Made by a program: the position numbers and the translations under genes. The notes under the pieces were generated by a model. The model did no database searches and was not told where the DNA came from. It worked only from the letters and a program-made list of their open reading frames with translations. This document shows, piece by piece, positions 25,014 through 35,563 of a stretch of DNA of 64,000 bases (positions within the stretch are counted from its first letter, which is position 1; each line of letters opens with the position of its first letter). This DNA comes from Spirodela intermedia (lineage: Eukaryota > Streptophyta > Magnoliopsida > Alismatales > Araceae), in NCBI GenBank assembly GCA_902729315.2, contig LR746276.1, positions 5,086,669 to 5,150,668 of the forward strand, read 5' to 3'.

Positions 25014-25300
25014 GAGTTCTTTGAGAATCTCTAAAGTTACCTTCAGATTCTGTGGCTTTCCAGCCTGAGAAAAGACATGAGATTCTTCTTTGGTCACTTT
25101 ATGAAGGAAAAGACCTCTCTTCCTACACTTCAGGGAATGAAAGAGAAAGTTGAGGCCTAGTTGGCTCAGAGGAAGAAGTGAGGGAGAAGAGAAACAAGGG
25201 CGGGAACCCTTGAAACGATTGAAGGAGAAAGGAAGCGAAGGCAATAAAGGGATCTTGGAGAGAGAAAGATGGGAGGAATGAGGTTCTCCTTCGCTCTATC
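25014..25300 (-). promoter_or_regulatory. 5' leader of the RGLG-like gene, possibly with a leader intron
   Basis: An in-frame ATG at 25244 would add 77 residues before MGGKQSK. The extension is low-complexity and not family-like. A good acceptor (ttttctcag/GCTGG) sits at about 25066/25065, suggesting that the upstream frame is leader intron, so translation starts at 25013 and myristoylation is retained. Confidence 0.4.
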
Positions 25301-25308
25301 TGATTTCA

Positions 25309-25318
25309 TGAGAGAGAG

Positions 25319-25356
<38 letters not shown>
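25309..25356. repeat. GA microsatellite
   Basis: An interrupted GA tract of about 48 bases lies upstream of the RGLG-like gene. It reads as CT on that gene's sense strand. Confidence 0.9.
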
Positions 25357-25359
<3 letters not shown>

Positions 25360-25720
25360 AGTGAGAATATGAAAACGACGATATAATATAAAATGAAATA
25401 ATTCATCACATTGAAAATATCTTGAAGACCAAATTGGACGTGGAAGAAAAGTCTTAGGAGGTTGGAAGCTTCCGGAATCATTATTTCACGCGGAAACAGC
25501 TCATTGATATCTCGCCCAGCACAAGAAAATTACGAAATTGGAATAATTCCTGTCTTTATAGATGTGAACCCTTGAAAAAATACGCACAAAAAAATTTGAC
25601 ATTTAGTGACCGATGGCTCATAATAACAGCTGCGTATGGTCCTGAAAGGCAATCATTCATTTGACTGAACATCAAAAGTAAGTTATTGAATTATTAGCGA
25701 CAAATTCCCAAGGAAAGAGG

Positions 25721-25756
<36 letters not shown>

Positions 25757-26445
25757 AGAGATGATGGGCTTTCACATTGTTGATTGTGTGACGACCAGGT
25801 GGTGAGAAGAAATGGACTGGAGTCTGCCGACAGACCCTGATTGTGCAACAGTCCGTCAAGATAGCAGCTGTGCCAGCTTGATTCGGGGTTATTTCTTATA
25901 CTCGACATGATTTCAGGTCGTGTGTCGAAGAAGAAGGAGATTATTTGAGCCGGACTCTGGGCTTAGCTCATGGAGCCAGCATAATTTTATGTCTTCGTAT
26001 CCCAACAGAGCACTGCAGCACCTGAAGACCTTTGAAACGATTTCAACTCCCGGGACTTGTCTCATTTTGCCGCCATGTTCTTCCCAGTTTTGGTAACATC
26101 TTAAGGTGAACGCTGGTATAGTTTTCTGTTCAGCCTAGCAAGACGAATCTCGACTCAGTCTCCGGTCTCTGGAACCAGTCCTGAGTGCGTCGCGTTGAGA
26201 GTGGTTTGTTCCTTCTCTCCACATGCTAACCTCTTCAACGCCGTCCACGCTATCCCTTTACATGTCGCCATCGTACCTACTCTTGACCGATTTTATCTTT
26301 TATTCTTTCTCTCCTCAAGTTGTACTAAATTATCGCTATAGACGAGCACAGTGACATCAAAGAATGTTAATTTCCTTTTGGGTCCTGAGTAAATAGCCTT
26401 ATAAAAAGGATTTGGGCTGAAACCCTTGGAATTAAGGGTGGACCT

Positions 26446-26498
<53 letters not shown>

Positions 26499-26750
26499 AG
26501 GAGCTCATGCAAAAAGCACAAGAATAATTTAAGATGGGTTTAAAACTCAAAACTGATCCTAAGCCCAGATCTCCTTTGATAGGGAACCCGTCAGACCACG
26601 CAAATCCTCTCATTCTGTGCTTGATTTTGAAATCGAAGCCATGGAAAGAAGTGTCCGGCTATTGGCGGGTCTCCAGGTTTGGCTCGAATTCGGTTCATTC
26701 TTCGTAATAAAAAAAAGAATAAAATTTTAGAACTCTTACATTTCAGACAT
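25357..26750. other. Intergenic region upstream of the RGLG-like gene
   Basis: No gene is recognised. It contains two further GA tracts (about 25727-25751 and 26450-26487). Base composition is mixed and less AT-rich than the stretch that follows. Confidence 0.6.
26450..26487. repeat. GA microsatellite
   Basis: A GA repeat of about 38 bases grading into GGGAGA repeats. It is purine-rich on the plus strand. Confidence 0.9.
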
Positions 26751-29700
26751 TTCCCTCTCATGAGAACATTTTTTTGGACAAACTTTCAACATTAGGGGGG
26801 GTGTATCATATTTCCGATAACAAACTTTCAAAATTACAATCTAAATCTTATTTTGCTCATTGCAGCTTTCAGTATCAATACTAATACAATAGTCTCATCG
26901 GTGCAACCTTTTTAAAAATCGGTCCTTTAACAGTCTCATCCCTGTCACTCAAAACTTTTCACAATTAACTAAAACTTGGTTATGAGGGTATAATAGTTAT
27001 CAAACAATTTAAAGTCTCTTCCACTACTAAACAATTGTGGTGACAAAGATCAATCAGACTTGAGATGAAAATTAGAGGCCTTTCTAAATACCATGGATGT
27101 ATACTCATTTGTTTGCCCTCAAGCCAATCTTGCTTATTTGGAAAAATCCTGTACAATGGAAAAATAGTGATTTATTATCATCATAAATTTTTTAAATAGT
27201 ATACCAAACTACTGTTCCATTTTTTAGAGATTTTTGAGGAAAAAAATGGGGATTAAATACTTACTTTTTTTTCACCTTCTGTTCTTCAAGGAAAAATAGT
27301 AGCCTTAATTACTACACAAATCATAAGCTAACATTAAGCTTTGAAAAATATGAAATTAAGTATTTAAAAATAAATAAATTGAAGCATGATTTCTCAACCT
27401 GTCATCAGAAAAAAGTAATGTTTTGTTAGGGCATTCATTAAAGACAACTTTCAACACTAGGCTCACTCATGATTCTACATTCAAGGCACCAAATCAACAC
27501 TCCTCAAGAAGTTATGCTTTTCAGAATTTGAAGATTATTATCAATATATTTTTGGTCAAGATTCCTAAGAGTAGGTAGCTACCTTTTGAAGTGCTTGACA
27601 TGCAAATGAGTATTTTAAGGCTTTCAGAATAAAATAAATGAAGGTAGATGGACAAGCTGGCATTCAATTTCTATTGGGCCAATATGAAGTTGTGAGTCTA
27701 GAGATGACAACTAATACTTTAATGTTGATTGTGGTGGCTAATTTATGGTGCTGATATTTTATGACAAGATGTTCCCTTATGACTTATACAATATTATAGA
27801 GTGCAAGTGTTGAATGGTGTAAATTTATTTCTACCTTGATGTGCAGAAGTTATTTTCTACGGTAGCACTATTATAATCTTACATTTTTATCATTATGTCA
27901 TAAAAAAAACCCACCCTTTACAATGCATTATAAGTAAATCCCTTATGGGGCAATACATGCCAATATTTTTATCAAATCATTGACTTTAGAAGACTTATAA
28001 GGAATGGAGTATTTTTTTTTTAATAATTTCATTATTAGATAATTAATTTGTCACCAAAAAATGAAACGTAAAGAAAAATTGGTTGAGTGGTCATGAATAT
28101 TTACATCATTTTTCAAAAAAATCTGTCAAAAAGGTAATGAATAATCCATAACTTTTTTGTGACTCATGAATTTTACTATTGAACACAATCTAAAAAGAAT
28201 TTTTGTAACTGATGAATTTTACTAGACAATGTGCTCATGGTTCTAGAATTTTTCAGAAAAGTTTTTGAATGATAAGTTTGCATAAGCTGTTGAGTCCTAA
28301 CCTTTGGTTTAGGATTAATAATTCAAAAATCTCCATATAATTTTAGTCTTCCTTTATCTTTGATTTACTTGTGCAATCATTGTTACTTCAAATCTAATTG
28401 CATCTCATCTATTAAATTCTATTTTTATTTATTCTCATCTTGAACTATTATTGATTATTCAAATGGATGAGATAAATGTTTTGACTATACCAAAAGGAAT
28501 AAGACACTTGTATTCATGCATCTAGTGTATTAACAATACTATTAGTATGTGTCCTTGCCTAAAAAAGTCGTTCAATTGAACTAATGTTAACATACAGTTT
28601 GCAGAGCATCATGGACTCCTTATTCATATTGTAGTCATGGCACAGCCTTTGTTAATGACCTTTTTCCATATGATTTCAAACTAATGTACTCTGACTAGCT
28701 CTCATTCTAAGTTTATGTTGATTGGCATGAAGTCATCCTATTGATTCATTTTAAGTCTAATATTAAACATAGACCAAATAACTAGATTACATCACTATAT
28801 TAAATTAATATTATTTGTGGTCAGTTCTTAATTTTTTTATCCTACAACCAAATCCAAGTGTGGCTTCATATATTTGAACAAGTAGATAAATTTGCATTAA
28901 AGAATTTTTCGTATTTTTTATTTTAATATGTGATAAGAATTAGGCAATGTTTTGTGTTGTCTTTCAAGAAATATAGGCAAAGGCATCATTAAACCTTTAG
29001 TTTGCGTGACCATGAACTGGATTCTAAATAAGATATAATTAATATAGTAACTATATTTTTTACGATTTATAAAAAACATTGAATGATTGACATGTTTAAG
29101 TTTTAATTTATCAACCTTGTAAGGTTTTGGAGAAAGTATTCAAGATTTACATATATTTCTTAATTTTGTAGTGTGGGTTCTATGTAATTGTATAATATTG
29201 GCTTATGGAGACAATATTATTTGGAAAATAAAAAATATATGCATATATATTCCTTACTACTTAAAAATTCAATCCCCTCTATCATATATAACCCATTTGA
29301 GATTGATGCTTAGTCATCATCTAATATGAATTGATTGATTAAGCTACTAGTGTTTTAACCCATTTGAGATTTCAAACGACTAATTAAGATGAAGCAACAT
29401 ACATGCATTAAATGAGGCCATATATATTGTTTAGTTTGTTGAGATATATAGATTGATTATAGTATTCCATTTATATCATTAATAGTGTTTATAATTTAGT
29501 AAAAAAATTAGCATTTACATTTTTTTATGGCAAAAATGAAGGATGTTTAGTTGAAAGTGTCTACATTTTCAAAAATGAAGGTCTCTTTCCCTTACTCTAC
29601 TGTCGTGAAAACAAGGAATAATACTTTTAGTTAGAAGTTACATGAAAATAGGGTTCAAACATTTTGTGCACACTAAGCTTTAATAATATTCTTACACGAC

Positions 29701-30619
29701 TAATGCACAAATGTGTCGTAAATAACTTTAGTTTTTCATAATTAAGTTAGTTTAAATCACTGAAACTTTTCTGGTCGTAATCATTCTCAAATATGATGCT
29801 GGACACATTGTAGTGAGTTATTGAAGGGGTTTTATAGTTATTAGTCATGTTCAAAGACTACCTGATAGTGATTTTTCTTTAATATGTAAAGTAAACATAG
29901 TAGATGATGTTGGTGCTCTTGGTTTTGATGATTACAAATAAAAATTTACTATCTCATAATAATAATGATTTATATACTTAACTTATATGATTTAAATAAT
30001 ATTCAACAAACTCAGCCCATTATTTTTTTGTTAAATGATTTTGAGTTTAATTCTAATAATTAAATGTAAGGTGTTAATTCTCGATGTTAGATTATTTTGT
30101 TATCTTAAGAATGTATGATAATAGAAATTATAAATTGAAGATAGATAAAAACTGAATATTAAGTATTTTATTTTTTATGAATCCAAACACAGTTCTTGTG
30201 TTAACACAACCACAAAAGTGAAACATTTTTTTAGATTATATTTATAATTATCTAATTGTTATGCTATAGTATCTGTTTGCTGTAAATTATTTTCACATGA
30301 TACTAGATATGTATTCAAGTTTTTATGAGTTTCAAATCAAGATGAAAATAAAAAATAAATTGAAGAACTATTTTAGAAAGTTTATCTCAATGATTACACA
30401 TCAGAAAAATATGTGGACTAAAAATGAAAGAAAATCTGATGATTTGCAGCTGGTGTAAATGTCAAGTAATTTTCATCAAGTTAGTAAGCTCCAATTCAAA
30501 TTTTTATTTCAAATGACCATAAGAATAAGGAGAATTGAAGATTAGAAGGTCAAAATACAATAACCATGTACTCTAAAAAATGATAATAGTTTAAACAAGC
30601 ATCTTAGATTGGTAGGAAA

Positions 30620-31435
30620 TTCGAGAAAAATGAGAAATAAGTACATAATGAAGGCCTATTACACCAAATAAGAGTTATGGACTGAAAATAGAAATAAATA
30701 TTAAGACGTTCAAAAGTCCTTATCCAGATCTTCTCAATATGCATCAATGGAAAATCAAAAATTAATGTTCTTCGTTAACTTTATCCAATGATCAAAGAAC
30801 TCAAGTACAATTGATGTTCTTGATCATGTCCTAGGATAATGGGTGGTGAAGGGAGAGTAGATTTAGTGAAGGCATGTGGTGTTTGTTGATGTGTTTGGCC
30901 CAAGAGGGGTTAGTCTCCATGGAGATGACTTTGTGAGATTTAGACATTAAATTATATTATTATGTTTATTAAATCAGTAAAAAAAAAAGGGAAAAGATTA
31001 GAGATAGATGTTTGAGAAAGAACATTTTGACAATAGTACATCTGGTACTAGCTTGATAAAAAGTAAATAAAAACATGATGATCTAGATCTGATGTGGACA
31101 TATAGCCATTTTCTATTAAGTAAGAAAGTTTTAGTTCAAATTGGAACAAAAATGACTAGTACAAGGCGAAGGCTTACTTATTAGAGAAGAGTTTGGAATA
31201 AGGAATATCAAATGCATGAAGATCTAATACTCATTATCAAACTCTTATGGCGCATGCATCAATGATAAATGGCAAAACTTCATCCTATCCATTCTCCTAG
31301 AGTAAATGGGTGGAGAAGTTAGAGTGTATTTGGCAAATACACAAATTTCTGGTAGTTATATTTGGCTAGAGAGGGTCTAGGTATAGGTGGAGATGAACTT
31401 GTGTGATTTAGGCAATTGATCCTATTAAACTCAAT
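30620..31435. repeat. Two degenerate direct copies of a ~300-bp block
   Basis: Copies lie at about 30620-30960 and 31140-31435. Shared landmarks in order are: cta(g)gag/ggataatgggtgg, gaga...agagt, tttggc(c/t)...agaggg, then ggagatgactt/ggagatgaactt, tgtg(a/t)gatttagg. Similarity is moderate with indels. The phrase 'atggactgaaaatag' near 30673 recurs near 32170. Confidence 0.55.
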
Positions 31436-31813
31436 ATGTATTCTTAATATGAATGGTAAATGCTAGAGGATAATTTTATTTGGCACTTGAAGTAGACTGA
31501 TTAGAAGCAATGTGTGTTGACACTTCCATCAACAAATAAACATGTTTGAATAGAAATTGAACATAAATTTGAAAACTAAGTATTTTTTTTTGAAATATCA
31601 GTTCACCGCCCTCTTAATGTTTTATCTAGTCTAACAAAATAAACACTAAGGAAAGATGTTATGATAAAAGGAAATAGATAATAATAAGTATATACACATG
31701 CTTATTATTAGACATAAGGTTCATTTCATGTTGTTACGTCTCAACGAAAATATTATAACATGATGCAACAAGAGGTGTAATATGGTAGCAAGGTCTAATG
31801 AACTAGTATAATT

Positions 31814-31882
31814 TTGAGCCATGACTCAAGATATTCATGATTTTTTGTGGGTGAAGATTTTTTGTGAGCCATGACTCAAGAG
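31814..31882. repeat. Short direct repeat, period ~51 bp
   Basis: The sequence gagccatgactcaaga occurs at about 31815 and again at about 31866, the second flanked by a local copy of the gattttttgtg segment. This is a small tandem duplication inside the AT-rich desert. Confidence 0.7.
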
Positions 31883-33041
31883 CAATAGTGTAATGATATT
31901 TTTCTATGATGACAAATCTATGATCAACATAGTACACAATTTAGTTTAACATGATAGAATGAAAAATATTGAGATTGATCAACACTTCATCAAGAAAAAA
32001 CTGAAAGTGTCATGTATGAGTTAATACATAATTAGCTTGTGCATATATTTATTAAGGGTTTAAATAATAATGTTTAACACCCTATATCCAAGTTGGAAAT
32101 AGATGACTTGGATTTACAAGCATTATGGGGATTGTCAGACTATCATACATTTTTTATTTTTCTAATTATTATGGACTGAAAATAGACTGATCTTGTTTGT
32201 CATGTTTTAGGGAGCTGATATAAATATCAACCCCAATCTAAATCTTAAATTTTAGAGAATGAGAAAATAAGGGTTCATCTATTTTCTCCCATTTCATTCT
32301 TTGTATACCATTAGAGATCAAGGAAAAAGGACAATTATGCCACATTAGTGAGGAAAAACAACCTCATGAATCAGGCATAACTTGCATAACTCATACAAAG
32401 GTATATAGTCTTTTGTTTATTCCATGGGTCTCTCTATGAGAAATATCATGCCCCATAATAATTGAACAACTCATCTTTGTTGGACATTAAATATTTGCTT
32501 TGAATGATCATTTCATTCAACCTCAATAGTCTACAAATGGTCATAGGGATTCATCATAACATTTACCTATCATGATTGGTGTGAGCCTTTTAACACATTT
32601 CCTCAAACTTATGATCTACTTTATTCCAACAATCTCTTATGAAATCTCACTCAACTGTACATAATAGATAATGATACCTTAAAATCACTTCTTCTCTATT
32701 ATTGTTTGCAGTCTTTGATGGTCTTGAGCTTGTCTAATTGCATGTTCTTATTGGTGGATAATTTTTGGTCTTATCTAAGGAAACATTTTTCTCTCATTCC
32801 CAAGGGAGATGTGCTTGATGTGCCATTAGAATGCCATGATGTCAATGTAATCATATAATTTACTACTAAAATAGTCATTTAACAAAGTGACACACTAGAT
32901 ATGGATTATTTTCCACATGTTAAAATATACAAATAATGTGTCAATGTAATTATCTTCGGTAAATTTATTCATGACACATGTGATTGGATAATTGCACCCT
33001 GGGTTCTGTTGACATGGTTACAAGCATCCTCTTTTGTATCA

Positions 33042-33133
33042 TTGCCCACCTCATCCAAATGAGTCCTAATGGTACACTCTGGTTTGACCCAACTTTTGGG
33101 TCAAACCATCGTCTCAAATGGATGAGGTGGGAT
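33042..33133. repeat. Imperfect inverted repeat able to form a ~90-nt hairpin
   Basis: The left arm contains cccacctcatccaaatgag and then ggtttgacccaa. The right arm contains ttgggtcaaacc and then ctcaaatggatgaggtggg. The two segment pairs are near-exact reverse complements in nested order, separated by a short centre (cttt). Open frames on both strands here are a by-product of the symmetry. It could be a MITE remnant or a small-RNA hairpin; neither is shown. Confidence 0.85.
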
Positions 33134-33378
33134 TGTTGGGTTTTGGCCCAATACCATGGGGTGGGCTTGCACTTGGCTATATGGATGCACAATTTTGGCC
33201 CAGTTAAGGGATTGCATTGACTATGGTCCTGGCCCATTTAAGAACCTGTAGATTTCCTTCATGGGCGGGAGTCACTTCTCCATCCCCTGTTCCCAAGCCG
33301 ATCCCTGTACAGAATAGATTCCAAGAATCCAGTTTTTACAGAGCCATAATCCGTTCGGAACAGATTGTGGCGTAGGTT

Positions 33379-34853
33379 TCAGTGCCCCTTCCAGGTCGCA
33401 AGAACCTCCTGGAAGATCTCAGCGATGAGCTCCCTGTCGGCGGTCAGCAGGAAGGCGTTGAAGTCGTTTTGGAGGTCGCAAATCCTGCCAAAGTTGACCA
33501 GATACCTCATACAGGAGCCCTTCAGCACCGGCAGCCCGTAGAGGTGGGCGATCTGCAGCCTCTCCAGCACGTTATCGCCGGCGATGTCGCCGGCGAGGCT
33601 CTCCTCGCAGGCCTCCCGGAGGTCGCCAACGTCGTACTTGTCCGCCGCCCGGAGGAGCGGGAGGCGGTGGGCGAGGAATTCCGCCGCCGGTACGCCGCCG
33701 TAGAGGTAGCGGAGGAACGCGGAGCATGCGGCGGCGGACATGTCGGCGATATCCACGGCGGAGAGCTCCTTCTCCTTGAGGTCGTGAGAGAACATGCTGC
33801 GGAAGACCGGCGACCTGGCGGCGAGAATGGCGCGGTGGGCGCCGACGCTGCCGTCGCCGGCGTTGATGGTGACATCTGTGTTGATGCCGTCGGCGAGCAT
33901 CCTCCCCAGGGAGGAGAGAGCGGTTGCCGCCGCCGCTTCCGGCCTGTGATCGCCGGACCAGACGGAGCAAAGTTCGCCGCCGCCCTGCAAATCGGCGTGA
34001 CGCACAAACCTCTGAGCTTGTTTTACGGATGGAGGAAGAGGAGGAGGAGGAGGAGGAGGAGGAGGAGGAGGAGGAGGAGGAGGAGGAGGAGAAGGGGAGG
34101 TGCTCACCGGCTGCGGCGCCACCGCCTTCAGGTCGAGGAACTCGACGTCGATGGTGAACTTCCCGGTGAACATGGTGTCGATCGCCCACACGAAGTCATC
34201 GCTGCTTTTGATCTGCCTGTCGCGGACCTCTGAGGATTTGAAGGTGTGAGAGAATCGGATCATTCACTTAAAAAAGATTCGAACTTTTAGAAAATATTCA
34301 AGTTCTTCCCAATAGATAGTCGGGGATGATTACTATCGATAGACGACAATTAGGTCAAAACCATGTGCGAAAGCGCCGCGTTTGTCTCCTTGCGATCGAA
34401 GTCAACGAGATATGACGGAGGGGGGGGGGTTACCAGGGTGGACGATGTGGCGGCGCCGCCCGGCGGCGCAGACGACCCGGATGAGGAAGGAGGCGACGGG
34501 GGGGCGCTCTCTGGAGAGGCTCGACGACTCCGGGAACAGCTTGATGAAAACCTGCTTGTTCTTCTCCACGGTGAGGTACCTGTCGCCGGAGTTGGAATTT
34601 CAGGTCCCCCGGAAAAGATCGCCGAGAGCTTTCTTTGAGGAGGAGGAGGAGGAGAAGAAGAAAGAGAAGGAGGAGGAGGAAGAGGAGGAGGAGGAGAAGG
34701 AGGAGGAGGAAGAAGAGGAGGGAGAGAGAGGGACCAGTTCCAGGGGCCGATTCGGAAGGGATCGGACTTGCGGTAAGTGCAGGAGGAGAGGCTGTCGATG
34801 CGCCATTGGGCGAGTCGAGAGGCGGTCTCGACTCGGTAGGCCGACTCGGTCAT
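33379..34853 (-). CDS. MATH-BTB/POZ protein, At1g55760-like
   Basis: Minus-strand exons are 34735-34853, 34434-34579, 34108-34229 and 33379-33984, giving 993 nt and 330 aa, almost exactly the length I recall for At1g55760. The N-terminal MATH-like part starts MTESAYRVETASRLAQWRID and continues WNWYLTVEKNKQVFIKLFPE, SFLIRVVCAAG and SSDDFVWAIDT. The BTB fold follows from about residue 165: DVTINAGDGSVGAHRAILAA, SPVFRSMFSHDLKEKELS, LRYLYGG, AADKYDVGDLREACEESL. BTB proteins of this type are expected to be CUL3 substrate adaptors. Exon joins were chosen because they restore the family sequence: two introns (34580-34734 and 33985-34107) are filled with CTC/CTT or CTC repeats and otherwise give frame-breaking Pro/Ser runs. 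The exons are strongly GC-rich in third positions. Confidence 0.93.
34033..34097. repeat. GGA/GAG trinucleotide repeat in BTB intron 3
   Basis: A GGA tract on the plus strand, reading as CTC/TCC (Pro-encoding in frame) on the BTB sense strand. It is enclosed by a strong GTGAGC donor at 34107 and a TTGCAG acceptor at 33985. Confidence 0.9.
34638..34722. repeat. GAG/GAA trinucleotide repeat in BTB intron 1
   Basis: An imperfect GAG/GAA tract of about 85 bases fills most of a 155-nt intron. On the sense strand it is polypyrimidine right up to near the acceptor. Confidence 0.9.
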
Positions 34854-35042
34854 CCTCCCCGACGACGGCGACAGCGCCGCCGTGATCTCATGGAGGCACT
34901 CCAGCAGGCGCTCCCCCGACTTTCCCAGGTTGACGGCCGCCGCCGGCGATCCCTACCATGGAACTGCAGCAGGGCCTTCCTCCTCTGAGAGAAATGTGCA
35001 CAATCGAGGAAGAAATCAACTGAGGGGAGAAGAGTATAGCTC

Positions 35043-35083
<41 letters not shown>
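35043..35083. repeat. GA microsatellite upstream of BTB
   Basis: About 41 bases of GA, reading as CT on the BTB sense strand and lying about 190 bases before its ATG, so probably in the 5' UTR or core promoter. Confidence 0.9.
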
Positions 35084-35084
<1 letters not shown>

Positions 35085-35435
35085 ATGGGCTGTCGAAGTA
35101 GCTCATCGGAGAAGCTTTAAAAACCTGCCTGATTCCTGACCAGTCTCTCCCTGCAAGAAAGGGAGAGGCTTCTTGTGTTGCTTCCACGCCATTCTCTCTC
35201 TCTCTCTCTCTCTCTCTCGCTCATGTTTTACATCAAGCTGCACGCAGGATGATGCAGTGGGGAGAGGGCACGTGGGAGGCTGAGGCGACCGCTAAAGCAT
35301 TCGATCTCGTCTTGGGCTTGGCCTCAACCATTCGCTTTGATACTTTCTCAAACGGGCCGGGCCTTGTTCCCCGGCCCTACTTTCATTGGGCTCAACTCAG
35401 ATATTGGGGGATAAGGCTGGAAAGTATGAGGAAGA

Positions 35436-35488
35436 CAGATAGATAGATAGATAGATAGATAGACATATGGATATGGAGCGTGAGCGAG

Positions 35489-35560
<72 letters not shown>
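35436..35560. repeat. GATA then GA microsatellite
   Basis: A GATA run (about 35436-35462) is followed after a short gap by an interrupted, then perfect, GA run (about 35485-35560). These are two unlike repeats in near contact. Confidence 0.92.

Positions 35561-35563
<3 letters not shown>

Larger units (their letters stand above)
26751..32960. other. AT-rich, CG-poor gene desert (about 6.2 kb)
   Basis: There is no open frame of 60 codons or more on either strand over more than 6 kb, CG dinucleotides are very sparse, and no exon is recognisable. It has the look of old, heavily methylated and deaminated transposon-derived DNA. I found no LTRs, primer-binding site or coding remnants that would name the family. 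It contains degenerate internal repeats (see separate entries). Confidence 0.6.

Noticed and set aside
26751-32960. Intact LTR retrotransposon or DNA transposon
   Set aside because: I found no matching long terminal repeats, primer-binding site, polypurine tract, terminal inverted repeats or transposase/polymerase motifs.
32965-33237. Overlapping plus and minus frames of 78 and 90 codons
   Set aside because: They result from the inverted repeat; no start context, splice or family support.
33924-34189. Poly-Glu, poly-Arg and poly-Ser frames over the GGA repeat
   Set aside because: They are shadows of the repeat in the BTB intron.
33382-34233. 283-codon plus-strand frame opposite the BTB gene
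   Set aside because: It mirrors the GC-rich BTB exons and the GGA repeat. The minus strand gives the conserved BTB protein.
34350-34853. Continuous 167-codon Pro/Ser-rich frame from the BTB start codon
   Set aside because: The first 39 codons are real. The rest reads through intron 1 and then out of frame through exon 2, as the family sequence in the other frame shows.
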